DNA from: Tubiluchus corallicola
Taxonomy: Eukaryota; Priapulida; Priapulimorpha; Priapulimorphida; Tubiluchidae
Direction: 5' to 3'
Assembly (NCBI GenBank): GCA_030141605.1
Contig: JAQGDQ010002372.1
Span: 620,001-684,000, forward strand
DNA: 64,000 nucleotides
The translations under genes and the position numbers were made by a program. Shown here one piece after another: positions 1 through 12,000 of the stretch (positions are counted from its first letter, which is position 1; the number at the start of each line of letters is the position of its first letter). Below the pieces are notes generated by a model. It saw nothing but the letters and a program-made list of their open reading frames with translations, was not told the origin of the DNA and made no database searches.

Positions 1-1000
1 GTTTAACCCACTAATGCTCGACTACATGACTTTGCGCACTGCTGTACACCCTTCACGTGCCAGTACAAATATAAACTGTAAAGACCAGAAAAAACCCATC
101 CACCTCAACTCGATGTGCTTAAGAAAATATAAAAATGCTGAAAACTACAGCATTTTTGTCAACTTTGCGTTAAAGAACGTATACACAGTCTGATAAAAGT
201 CGTTATCATTACACAGCCATTTAAAAATGTGCTTGTTTTGCAATTATAATTGGTCACTATAGTGATCAGTGGTATTCTTTTATAGTATTTTCTATTATTG
301 AGTAAAAATTTGAAAGTTAATATTGTTATTTTTCGCTAAATTATTTATTTATTGTGTTTATTTTTCGTTGTACAATTTTGAGTGTAATGTTTTTTTTGTA
401 AATATGTAACTAATCATAATTTGTCTCTCTGGTTTCATTCAAGGTGCGCGTTGTAGGACGGAAGTTAACTGATCGGTGCATACTGCGCGGTCAGATTTCT
501 TTGTTGTTATGGAACATACGGAAGAAACCAAAATGTCGGATGCAATCGTTGTTTTGAGAAGAAATCGGCCAGGAACTAAGGCTGAGGTAGTTTAACACTT
601 CTAACTAACCGGGATAACATTAACCGATCACTGAAATAAAAACGCTGTAGTTTTCGGCGCCCTTCTAGGGGAAAGGGAGCAGAAGACCGTATGGTCGTTC
701 CCTTTCCCCACATTATTTAAATATTTACTTGTCAACTGACTACGATCTGCATATCTTGTTATGTGTGAAATAAAAGTTCTTATGTCTTCTCTAAACTTTG
801 TAACTCATTGTTATATACTATCTGTGATTGTTATTCTGAAGGTAAAAAAACTAAATTATTAACATTTCCTCAACTTAAGCACATCGAAAACTGTTAAGGC
901 AGTTTTTGTGGTCTTTATAATTTTTATTTATGTTGGCACATGAAGGGTGTATACTATAGCATTGCACAAAGTTATGTAGATGAGCATTAGTGGGCTAAAT
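1..1000. repeat. ~1 kb structure bounded by imperfect inverted repeats, around MOB4 exon 1
   Basis: The first ~125 bases and the bases from about 873 to 1000 are imperfect reverse complements. Both arms share blocks such as CCCACTAATGCTC, ACACCCTTCA-GTGCCA, AAAGACCA and, at the inner edge, CGATGTGCTTAAG (111-123, and inverted at 874-886). The arms are noticeably diverged, by eye roughly three quarters identical. They enclose the MOB4 5' UTR, its start codon and the first splice donor. This looks like a degraded terminal-inverted-repeat DNA element or foldback. The left arm begins at the window edge, so it may extend further, and no target-site duplication can be judged. I see no transposase remnant. 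Confidence 0.55.
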
Positions 1001-4000
1001 ATAAAGGAAGTTTATGCCGTTGTCATGGTACCGAGTTAGGCCACCTTAACTTGGAAGTAATTCAGGTTGGTAAAATAGTTTACTGTTTAGTTTAGTTTAG
1101 TTTATTCTGAATAAGGCTACAGGAATGCAACAACATTGACAGCAGTAACTACATAAAACATTGGCTTAGCACTGATTCACTATGTAACTGTCACTTACCT
1201 GATTTACCATTTGAATCTTGAATTCTTCCTGTTAGTATTACTATAAAGGAAGAGTATAATTATTAGACGCTCTATATATATTAAACAGAATATAAAATGC
1301 TCCCGAATATCAGATGCATGCAACTAGAGTGCAAAAAATATAAGATGCATCACTGTTCAACAGTTAAGTCGTAAGGAGTGCCTGAACTGAATTATGTACG
1401 TTAAATAAGTGTGTCAGAGTGGCATTAAAGCCTTTTTTCTTATTGCAAGTTTTTGGTTCAATTTTTTTTACTTTAAAGAGTAAACTTTATACTTTTTATT
1501 GTAAAAAGGCTTACTGTTGCTTACAGTTAACTGTGCTAATGCTGCTGAAGATATTGACCACAAATTGTTTTGCTGGATTCAGTGTGAAATAATTGTCAAT
1601 TAAGCTTTTCTAGTTATTCACATATCCTGAATTTCCATTTTGTGAGGATCATTTTGATACCAAGCTCATCACTCTATGTTATTTCTATGCTGAGATAATT
1701 CACATTGAAGATGAAGTGTAGGCTGCGCACTGAAAAACTTAATCTTGAGAAAATCGCTTTTAAAGTTAGCCATTGTTTTTTATCACGTTTCTGCAAAACA
1801 CTTAGCAACCGCACAAATGTTGGTTGCTATGGACTTTGCAAGAACACATTGAAGTTATGTTTTAATCCAGTAGATGGCACTTCCTGATTAAGATCTGGGC
1901 TTCGCAACAAAAAAAACCCGAAGCAAAATGGCTGCTTCCACAAGCTACTATCAGAGTTTCAAAATACAAGTTTTTTACAATTGCATTACTAGTTTCTAGC
2001 CAGAAAAGTGGATAGGGGTTTATAACATTAAATTTTTAGTACTTTTTGAACATTATCTTGATAATTTGATGCCAGAATATAAAAGTGCAATATATTTAAC
2101 ATTTGATTTTATAAAAAACAAAAAATTGATATTTGACCAAATTTTTAGTGCATTCTACTTTGAAGCGTCATAACGTAGTTTTAGTTATGCCAACTTATTG
2201 ACGATTTTGGTTTGCAAGCGCACTTATAATTCCTGCTGCTGACTACTGTTGGACTGTGTATATCACAGACTTAAATGCCTGCCCAGTGGGTTGGCTGATG
2301 GTTCTCGTGTTTGAAAAAATTTCAGAATTTTAGGGTTGAAAATTAAGAAGAAATTTATTGGAAAAATTAACAGTGGTTTTTATTCATTATTTTATCATGT
2401 CTATAAGGATTCACAATCTGTATCTATTCAGTACTAGAAATTGATTTGCCAGAGCCATTGTTATTTGGCCTACGCAGTTAATAGAATAGACCCTGAACAA
2501 AAACAGGAAAGTTATTATAGTGTCCCAAATAAAAAAAACTAGTGAAGCCTTGTACGTTCGCCCAGTAATAGCAACCGCACATCCCTACTCTTGTACTTGT
2601 TCCAAGACAATTTTTTATCCATTATCTGACACAGCAGATGCTTGACATTAGGATGGAAGTTTCTTAAAATTCTGTTTTACTACATTTCTGCTTATTAGTG
2701 CTCACTGGTGAGCTTGGCTTATTGTTGGTGAGTAAAAACTTCTAAGGACTAACAAATTACCTAGATTGGCTGAATGAACATTCATTGTTTGAAAAGTAAA
2801 TATTCGCATAGTACCTCTAACTAGTGAATGTCTTATTAAGTGACAAAGCAATTTAGAAAATAAAATGAGGATTTTCTTTCAAATTACCTGCTTTCCTTTA
2901 ACAAAATACCTCCCCCTGCCTTAACACCAGGTCACTACTATATTAATTAGTAATGCAGTGTGGTGCAGTCTCTTATTGAATGATTTGAGTGTTCTTGGCC
3001 AGTTAACAGCTTACTTCTCTCATACTTAATCCAGAATGCTGCTTTGCACATCTAGGCATGTTCATTGTTCAACATTCCATGGTTTAATGGCAGACAAAAA
3101 TATTTTTCTAGATTTATACTTAAGTGTTTATAAGTTCAGGTGCCTAGTATGAGTACATACAGGTAACTTAGTACAGTAGCACTAAATATATACAGGTAAG
3201 GTATACATCACATAATTTATCATTGTGGAAATTACAGTATAATGTATACAAAGTGTGATATCTTCCATTAATTAAACTAAACATAGATAATTTAGTACAG
3301 TACAGTAATTTAATTTAAAGAATGGAACCTGTTTTAGTTTTTTACAAATTCCATTTTGTCAGTTTATGAACTATTTGTATTAAATATATGTCTATAAAAC
3401 CATTTATTTCATTCTTGACTTCTTTGACTTCCTTGTCTTGAAATATAGAATAAAAATTAATTTAGCAGTACAAATTTTGTGGGATAAAAAATACTGTGAA
3501 TTTTTCTGGAAGACTTTGAAAATTATATGTCTTTGGAAAAGTGTCAAAGTTGTTGTGGTTTCAGTTTTCCCAAGGTACGCCATATTGCCAGACTCTCGTG
3601 ATGTATGTTGAACTTAAAATCAACTTTAAATAAAGATCATTATTACTCTGAACTAAAGTAAATGGTGTACCTGTGTAAATGAAATTATTATTTTTCTGTA
3701 GGATTTTTCAAAATGGCCAGAAGAACCATTTGAGGAAATGGATAGCACACTGGCTGTACAGCAGGTATCAGAATAATTAATATTTTTGTTTGATTGTGAT
3801 TAAAGTTTTTCTTTTTGCGGTTTGAGTATGAAAGCATGACGAATTGCTGTTTTCTGTGTTAAGCTTCTGGCTTTCACTTAAAGTTAAGTTTTCTGCTCGA
3901 TATCGGGATGGTCCTATTTAAATTTTTGAAACAGTTTGTGATCCTCCGTTAGACGAGATTTAGAATTGTAAATTAATCACTAATTATAAACCAAATCAAA

Positions 4001-7000
4001 TTTTTTTTGCTGCATATTTGCATCTAAATCTGGGGGGTTGTTGCTGGAAACTATGCAATCTAAGTGCTCTAATACCAGCAATATAAATTAGTATTAGTTA
4101 CAGCATACAGCTGCATTTTATATTAAAATAAAGTACGAGCAAACAACGTTTGGTTGATGCTGGGTTAGCTTAAGAATTTGAAATTGTTACTATAGGATTT
4201 TCATATTAATATGTGCATATAAATGCTCGTTGAATACATAACAAACATTTTTCCAGTACCCATCAGTTACATGAAATTCTAATACTTTGTTGCTTTAGTT
4301 TGATTTACCTGTTTAATAAAGAAACATCAGCTAAGTGGAATTATATTGAATTTCTGATACTTCAACTATAATATTGTCTAGCTTATTAATAATCAGTATA
4401 TTGTCGGTCTATTATATAAGCATTTGAATATCCAGTAACAAAAACAGAACGAAGCAGCTTATTACAGAATTCATCGAGCATTATAAACCTGTTTCTACAT
4501 ATGTAGTTTATCCAGCAAACAATACGAAAAGATCCTATGAACATAGCTGAAATTCTTACACCTCCAGAAGGTCAGGACGAAGGGGTGTGGAAATATGAAC
4601 ATCTTCGTCAATTTTGTTTAGAACTAAATGGACTGGCTGTAAAACTACAGGTACAGTGCTAATCTGAAGTCTATGAACTTAAGCTTATATGACACCGTAA
4701 TTTGAATGTTTATATAGCAGTTCTTTGCTTTCATTCAAAATTTTAAAGTAAGTGAGCATTTCACATGAACTTTGTGTAACTAGCGTGGATTTTTATTATA
4801 AATAATATGCATACGTTTAGTGACCATTATTTTCATTTTGATATTGTTTTATTCATTGAAAAAGGTAGAACATTTGAAAAATGGAAAGCTTATTCATTTT
4901 TACTAACCACTTTCTGACCTAGTGATTTGTATTAAATTTATAAAGCAATAAACCAAAAGATAATGGTACAACAAGAAATCTAATTTGTTGGTTTATTATT
5001 ATTATTATTATTATTATTATTTATATATTGCTTAGCAAATGTTTACAATTGATTAAATTTACAAACATTAATATAAAATTCAATAATTGATTACACTCCT
5101 TCTGTATTGAAGATTGTTACTACTTTTGTTATTAAGTATGGTAGTTTTGCTAACAACTCACTGACGCCTTTTTGTTGTTCTTAGGGTGAATGCCAGCCTG
5201 AAACTTGTACGCAAATGACAGCAACTGAACAATGGATTTTTCTCTGTGCTGCACACAAAACACCTAAAGAAGTGAGTTTATTTTTTTTTACCTGAAAATA
5301 CTAGTCAATGGCAAATTATAAAAATAAATGGCTTTTTTTCCAATAATTTAAACTTCTAAACTGTGTATTATTTCAGAGTGACTTGCTGCTTTTTGAAAGT
5401 TTTGTTAAACAGAAAATTTGCTTTCAGTGTCCAGCAATTGATTACACTAGACACACACTAGATGGAGCTGCATGTTTGCTTAACAGCAACAAGTATTTCC
5501 CTAGCAGGTATTAATGCTTCTACTAATTGACAGTATTGACATTTACATAACAATCTGTAATAGTTTTTTTTTTGTGTATTTAATCTTATTGTTTTTTTTC
5601 ACTTTTTACTGCATTCATTAGTTTCATTGTTTGTCTCTATATAATTAACCAGTGAAGTTAAAAATATTTTACTCTTTTACAATATTCGGCATTATGTAAT
5701 TATGATGCGTCTTCCTGCACATTTTAATTTGTGTAATACTAGTGATAATTATTTTGAGGGTGTGAATGTTACATGTGTTTTTGCAGGGTCAGTATAAAAG
5801 AATCTTCAGTAGCAAAACTTGGTTCTGTATGTCGACGTGTGTACAGAATATTTTCCCATGCATATTTCCATCACAGAGAACTTTTTGATGAATTTGAGGT
5901 ATGCCTTTTCCTTAGTATTTCTAGAATTTATTTTCCCCATCACCAATAAGTTTCTCATTTTATGGCTAACATACACAATATGTACCACATTATTTAAGAT
6001 TCAGTGTGTTTTCTTTAAGTGTTATCCAGTGTTTGGCTCTTGCCTAAATGACTTTGCTCCTGCTGAAAAGAAGTGCAAACAAATAAGAATGTTCGATAAG
6101 CAAGAACAACTTAACCACTAATAACAACCATTAAGTAGTTAAGCCTGGCACAGACAAATACATGTTTTCTATTTTCTTTGTACTAGCATTAGCTGTTTAG
6201 AGTACACGTAGAAAACATTTAACTGTTCTGGTGTTCCTCTCTGCATGGAAAACCTAAAAGCACAACAATGTGATGAGCCATTGCATAGGCCTTGCTTTGC
6301 CAATGCCCATTCTCTTTGCTCAAGGTCGAGGATTTGAATCCAGGCCCTTCCAATTTCCATTGTCTTTTATTACATACTGCTATTGTACACTCTAATAATT
6401 ATGTCATTATATTTAAGTGCATTTAAGTAAGAATAAATTCATGAAAATTTGCCCATTCATTGTATGAATTAGCCTTATGTGTGTCAGGCAGTTTCATCTT
6501 GTAAATATTGATAACCAACACAGAGTTGTAAGTTAGCTAGTTATGTTAGGTGAGTAACAGTCTTTACTTTATTTTTACAAGGAAAGTGTAATTACAGTTT
6601 AAGTTACTTGACTGGAAAAGTAACTCTTTGTCAAAAAGATGTTACTCTTACCACATTACAAAAGTTTAAACAATTTAATCAAAGGTTTACTGTAAATTAT
6701 AATAGATAAAATGTTTTTCTAGCCCAGTGTTGGCAGTAGGTTTTAAGATAAAAGTTGTTTAATTTGTTGCCTAAAAGTAGTTTTGCAAATGTTTTCATTT
6801 AAATTAAATGACACTTTACAAACACCATGCTTTGTATTTTACTGCTGGTTTGATGTTTACAGAACTCTTTGAATGAGTTTTTTCTGTTTAGAATGACACC
6901 CACTTATGTAAGAGGTTTACCATGTTTGTTACGAAATACAATCTGATGTCCAAGGACAACTTGATCGTTCCTATATTGGAAGATGACACTGGGAACCAGC

Positions 7001-7020
7001 CAACAGAGAGTGAAGCTTGA
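509..7020 (+). CDS. MOB4: MOB-like protein phocein (MOB4), 7 coding exons
   Basis: Encodes MOB4/phocein, a small zinc-binding adaptor of the MOB family that works with striatins in the STRIPAK phosphatase-kinase complex and in vesicle traffic (family knowledge). Coding exons: 509-586, 3702-3764, 4507-4650, 5185-5271, 5428-5507, 5787-5898 and 6892-7020, with GT donors and AG acceptors throughout; joined they give 230 residues, against 225 in human. Near-invariant stretches are readable: [10 protein letters not shown] in exon 1, [11 protein letters not shown] in exon 2, [19 protein letters not shown] in exon 3, [19 protein letters not shown] in exon 4, [18 protein letters not shown] in exon 5 and [15 protein letters not shown] in exon 7. 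Predicted zinc ligands are C98, C103, H175 and H180. The start at 509 is chosen because an in-frame TGA lies at 470-472; a second ATG follows eight codons later, so either could be used. AATAAA is not evident close to the stop; ATTAAA variants occur downstream. Confidence 0.96.
668..709. repeat. Strong G/C-rich hairpin in MOB4 intron 1
   Basis: GGGGAAAGGGA (668-678) pairs with TCCCTTTCCCC (699-709). An inner GACC/GGTC stem (685-688 with 693-696) closes on a GTAT loop. It lies 82 bases after the exon 1 donor, within the larger inverted-repeat structure. It may be a piece of that element or a structured intronic RNA; nothing shows a function. Confidence 0.6.
1081..1200 (-). mobile_element. Possible retroposon 3' end with pentameric tail
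   Basis: Read on the minus strand, this stretch runs through GCATTCCTGTAGCCTTATTC and AGAATAAA into a short (CTAAA)n tail at 1081-1100. That is the form of a non-LTR retroposon or SINE 3' terminus. No tRNA-like head was found upstream on that strand, so it would be a 5'-truncated fragment in MOB4 intron 1. The rest of this 3.1 kb intron shows no other feature that I can support. Confidence 0.3.
4993..5022. repeat. (TTA)n microsatellite in MOB4 intron 3
   Basis: About ten uninterrupted TTA units between MOB4 exons 3 and 4. It is simple sequence with no coding role. Confidence 0.9.
6200..6362 (+). mobile_element. Possible tRNA-derived SINE remnant in MOB4 intron 6
   Basis: The segment contains GAGGATTTGAATCCAGGC (near 6327-6345), which resembles a pol III B box with its flanking T-stem. 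Upstream, GATGAGCCATTGCATAGGCC weakly resembles an A box. The A-to-B spacing is about ten bases longer than in a true tRNA and the cloverleaf does not close. The guess is therefore a decayed tRNA-like SINE rather than a tRNA gene. Confidence 0.3.
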
Positions 7021-8210
7021 AGTGGTGAACAAGTTAGGGGCTTATTTAGGAATTCATATAAATTTCATTCTTAGTAAATTCCATTGCGAATTTTTATAGA
7101 CTGGCTATTAAATTGATGTATAGTTTTGAACATAAGTTTTTTTTCTGTGTAACCTACTTTTTTTCTAAAAAGAACTTAGCATGTTAATTCACTTTTAAAA
7201 CTGTGTAAATATGTATTTATTATACATGCACTACGTACATTATACGTACATTATTTATTAATAGTTGTATTTTCTGAAGATAATGCTTTTGGTAATTTTC
7301 TGCTTTACTTCCTAGCTTTGATTATGGTGTTAAATACTTCAATGTCTCATTTCATTTTAGGGGACCTGATATTATTTTTAATGATCGAGACTAGATACTC
7401 ATGTGTACTGCTATCAAGCATCTGCATATACTAAGAAATATTCAAAATGCAAATCTGTGCTTAAGTAGTTCATTGGCATTTGATGTAAGAAAAATATGTA
7501 ATTCGTGACTAAATGTGTGTTTTCTTTATTGTAAGCAGCCTATCTGAATTAAATTCAGAGTTTAGTCTTAGTTGACCTGAGTGATCTCTGATATGTCTTC
7601 TAATCTAAAAAAAATTGGCTTATTTTTGCAATATTTCTGTCAAACCATCAACTGCAAACAAGGTAATTAATTTGTATTGTTTTTATAATATCCTGGCTGC
7701 TCTGAAGAAAACGTAATTGTAAGATGATAACAAAATTTACAGTATGCTGTTGAAAATATCGGACTTGTATCTTCTCACTGGAGTTTGCATTGCTTTAACA
7801 ATGAACGGAAAAGAACAGGACTCATAGCCAAGGTTTTTTAAGATTGTGCAACAATGTACACATTCTGCATGTAATTAACAGAAAAACAAGATTCATTTCT
7901 TTTGCTTTGTTCTGGCATTAAAGTTCGCGACAACATTATGCATTGTAGTGCTGGGTTGTCCTAATTAACATAATTGTACCTTTGCACTTCCGATTAAGTC
8001 GTCAATTATCAATTTTTACAGTTAGCGTTATCATAGCCCTTCCTATTGCATTTGACAGTTAATGCTGAATCAATCTTGTGTTGTGGATCACAGGAGTGAT
8101 TTCACTGTTGTATTTTGTATTTGAAAATCAATGTTAATAATTAGTTTTCAGTATAAATTAATATAAAATGTGCCACTGTTACTTTATGTATATGATTGTG
8201 CTCTTAAGTT

Positions 8211-8570
8211 TAGTTTAGTTTATATATCGAATAGATTAGATTAGATTATGTTATCATAGCTTCACTTATATTATATTGTATCAGAGTAAATTACCTTTAA
8301 TTAGGATGGATTCTAGAATAGACTAGACCAGATAATACTAGATTTTGTTAGATTAAACTAGACAAACTAGACTGGACTAAAATTGGTAGATTAGGCTAGA
8401 CTAGGTTAGATTCCACTTTACTATGCCAGATGTCTGTGGTTGTGTATGTAGATCATATTGGGTTGAGTTAGATTAGAAAAATGAGGTCATCTGAAATGAG
8501 GTGAGGTGAACTGTGGTAAGATGAAATGAAGTGAGGTGAGTTGTGCTAAAGTAAAACAAAATGAGGTGAT
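8211..8570. repeat. Degenerate short tandem repeats (TAGATTAGAC-like, then GAGGTGAA-like)
   Basis: From 8211 to about 8420 the sequence is built from irregular TAGATTAGA/TAGACTAGAC units. From about 8477 to 8570 it changes to irregular GAGGTGAA/GAAATGA units. The units vary in sequence and length, so this is a decayed minisatellite rather than a clean microsatellite. It lies between MOB4 and the CNG gene. Confidence 0.7.
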
Positions 8571-8696
8571 GCATCATTGCAATGTATCATTACCAAAGCT
8601 ACACGTCTTTGCTTATACTTTTCTGTTGACAAGTAAAGGAATCGGGTTTCCAGGTGGCTTCCTAGAGGCCATGTGAACTATGCATGGCTTTGGCCA

Positions 8697-8736
8697 AGCT
8701 ACATGGTGATGGTTAAACTCACCTGAGCATGTAGCT
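8697..8736. repeat. 40-nt hairpin upstream of the CNG gene
   Basis: AGCTACATG (8697-8705) pairs with CATGTAGCT (8728-8736), and an inner GGTGA/TCACC pair extends the stem. The length is short for a microRNA precursor and no function is evident. It could be a small palindromic repeat. Confidence 0.45.
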
Positions 8737-9091
8737 GTCTGATCACATGTGATGGTTACAGCTTGTGAGCTGCTGTTATTGACGCACCTGCAATTAGATT
8801 ATTGCTTCGGGTGAAACGGAGCTGTGAAAAGCATGGCAGGTTTCTTGATAGATATGGCTTGACAGTAAGTATTTAAGTAGTTTCTTTAGGTTTGTCTTAC
8901 TTTTTCATGCCAATTTATAAGTTTATCAAAATTTTAAGTGGCTTGGGAAATTAAATTCTGTGCACCAATTAAATAATTTAAAATATTGTGTTTTAAAACA
9001 TACTTTTCAGTTACTTTAATGTGAAATTCATATAACCCCGATGATCCTTCCGTATATTTTAGCTGGAACTGAAAAGAAATTTTTGCACTGA

Positions 9092-12000
9092 ATGGCAAAA
9101 GTAGAAGATACTGCAGAGTTGATTAAGAATGAAGCTGACATTGGCAATGCTCCAGCTATTCAAGTGCATGGTTTTCCAGGAACAAAGGAAAGTCCTTCAA
9201 ATAGGTCAGTTTGTTTGTGGTTGGGCAAATCATTACTTTACTTCTAGAACAAAATCATTTTTGAATTTCATAAGGTATTATTTTTCAAACTTTTTTAGCC
9301 AGTTGCGTAAATTTAGTCATCATGAATTTATTTTAGTATGTTATTAGTATGTAAGTATTGCCACTTAAGATTTTCAAGGCAGTAAAGTCAATAACTCTAT
9401 AACACTGGTATTGTAACAGAAAGTTTTGCAATTTATTTAATAAACTTAACTAATATATATGCAGTGCTCATTCATCGCAATTTTCTAATATTTTCTAATT
9501 TCATGCTAGTATGTAGCATTCCTGTATTTATTTATGTCCATTATTCTCATCATTTTTAGAGGAATAGATAATCCCATTTTTTCCTTTGAAAATGTGGAGA
9601 CGGGACGGACGGTAACAGTAAAAGAGGAAGCTGATGGGCACAGCAATAGCAATGGTTCTGTCAGCACTGTCCGGAGAGGGAGTAATATATCTGGTGGCAT
9701 CAGTGGAGCTCACGACACATTAGCTGTACCTGGTTCTCAAGTCTCTCGTATGTATGCAGTTCAACACGAGCATTAAATTTGAAAATGAAGACACATGAAT
9801 TTCTGGTGAAAACGTAACTGGTAAAACAAAATCTTTTTCAAGATTATCTTTAGACATAATTTTAGTATTGATTCCACATTGGTCTAACAAGCTAGAATTT
9901 GACTCCATTTGACTATAACCTATTATTTGTATAAAGTGGTGGATAGAAATACAAGCGTATGTGGTTCTTCAGAGACAAAATTCAAATTCTTCAATAATAC
10001 GTATTCCTAAGGCTATGCTGCTCTGAGATTCATTGCCTAAAAATTTTTTTAGTAGAATTTACTTTTTAAATAAATGATGTTTATAAAGACTAGTACTACT
10101 AGTGTTATTCAGTACTACGATAAAATTACTATTCTAAACAAACATGTTTTGAATTATATACAGTACAAAGGATTTTATTCTTTAAAGATACAAAATTTCA
10201 TAAAAACTTTTTATATCTTTAAATCACAGTTTCCAAATCAACTTTAGATTGGGTTTTTAAGACAATTTTTGGCCACAATAATAGTCATATTGTAGCATAA
10301 TGGACAAATGATAATAATGTATACAGATAATTGTATTGCATGTCCTGTGGCTTGTGGCTTCATTCAACATTGTGCTTCTTTCTGATGGATTACCATGGCA
10401 ACTGGTATTGATCGTGCTCCAGAACCTGTTGCCTGGGCAATACTTGAAATCCAGCCCTAATGTGGTTTCATTAATCAATACCTGTTTGCGTTGGCATTGC
10501 CTAAGTTAACTTATCAGAACACTTAAGTGTAGATAATATTTGTTATTTCAAGTGGATTATACTCAAGACTGTAGAAGAAACAGAAAAATTATTCAGTGCA
10601 AAAAATTTTTATTTTGGAGGCTGTTTTGTTTGTCCAACAACTTATTTATTTGTTCTTCTATATATCCATTCTTTATTGCTGTTTGTTTGTTACACAAAGC
10701 AGTTGTCAAGCTGAATCACATTTTTGAAGCATAATAACTCAAAATATTAGTAATTTTAAACAAATAAATTTAAAACAGGGATTTTAATGTACCTTACAAA
10801 CAGCTGACTTTTTTAGCTTGTTAATTTGTGGTCTGTAAAAATATTATTGAGCGGCTTGGCAGCAAACTTACCTTTGAAAGAAGTGAAAAAATATGAAAGC
10901 TTCCAGAAAAAGTTGAAAAACTAGAGAGCTGCCTTTCCAGTTATTTCAGATCATTTCCTAGATGTGTAACTTTTGTTATATTACAGATCTTTACAGTGTC
11001 AAACATATTCTATCAAATACGTACCTATAAATTTTCCAAGTCTGGAATGTGAATTTATAAAACAATATCCGCTTTTATACTTAAAACATACCAAAATAAA
11101 TAAGCTACTGCTAAAAAACCTCAGTCATAGGTATGGCATTTATATTATAAAACACTTACTAAGCACTTTGTAAAGCAGTGTACAGTGACGAAAAATGTCA
11201 TCTATTTTTCATTTGTTTTCAGTTTTGAGACGTGGTAGTCAGGCATCTGTGACATCTTCTGGAAAGTCTGCAATTTCTGTATGGAAGCGCAAATCTCTTC
11301 GTGCCACTGTCAGCATCGATTCACTTTCAGCGGATCATACCCACAAGCAGTCGTGGAAATCTATCTCTAGGCTAGCTCGAAGTCGGTCTGCAGGCAGTAC
11401 CCGTTCTTTAAAATCCTTATCATCAGTGTAAGTTTTCTGCATAATAATGTAAGGGTGTCAGGGAATAATTAGCCCCCAAGGAGAGGATAACAATTGACAT
11501 TACCATGACAAAGAGCATTAAATTAACTTATTTTAATATTTTTAGTATATATAGTACTGCTGCCCTTCGCATCTCTGAAGGCCATAAATAGGCAAGAGTA
11601 CAATTCATTTTAGTTTTTCAATGAGAGTAGTGTCAAGATTCACTTCTTCAATAACTTGGTTGATTTTTAATTTTTGATAATAAAAAGTGGAATGAATTTT
11701 TAAAAATGGATTGAATGATGATTATTATTATTATGAATAGAATATGAAAAAATGTGTTTTTTTTGTACTTGCGCTTCCGCTTTAATGTAGCAGGGCTATC
11801 ATTTCCTGACATTCCGTATATCTTAATAAATGACATAAGCATGAAAGATAGCTGTTTTTAGCTTTCTTATGATTTACTTAATTACGATTAATTGTTTTAG
11901 TCGTCTGTTTTTTGCCTTCTGAAACAGAACTTTTACATTATCATCCATGTTTGAAATGTTTAGATATTAGTTAATACTGCTGTCTAACATGCTTATTTTA

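Larger units (their letters stand above)
7021..9091. other. MOB4 3' UTR / intergenic / CNG gene 5' region
   Basis: No protein gene is seen here. It begins with the MOB4 3' UTR; candidate ATTAAA poly(A) signals lie near 7109 and 7917. From 8211 to 8570 it becomes degenerate low-complexity repeat. A possible non-coding first exon of the CNG gene could end at the GTAAGT donor at 8865 and splice to an acceptor ending at 9062, 29 bases before the CNG start codon. The last point is inferred from splice-site shape only. Confidence 0.5.

Noticed and set aside
5819-6121. 100-codon plus-strand frame overlapping MOB4 exon 6
   Set aside because: It is in a different frame from MOB4 and runs through the splice donor into intron 6.
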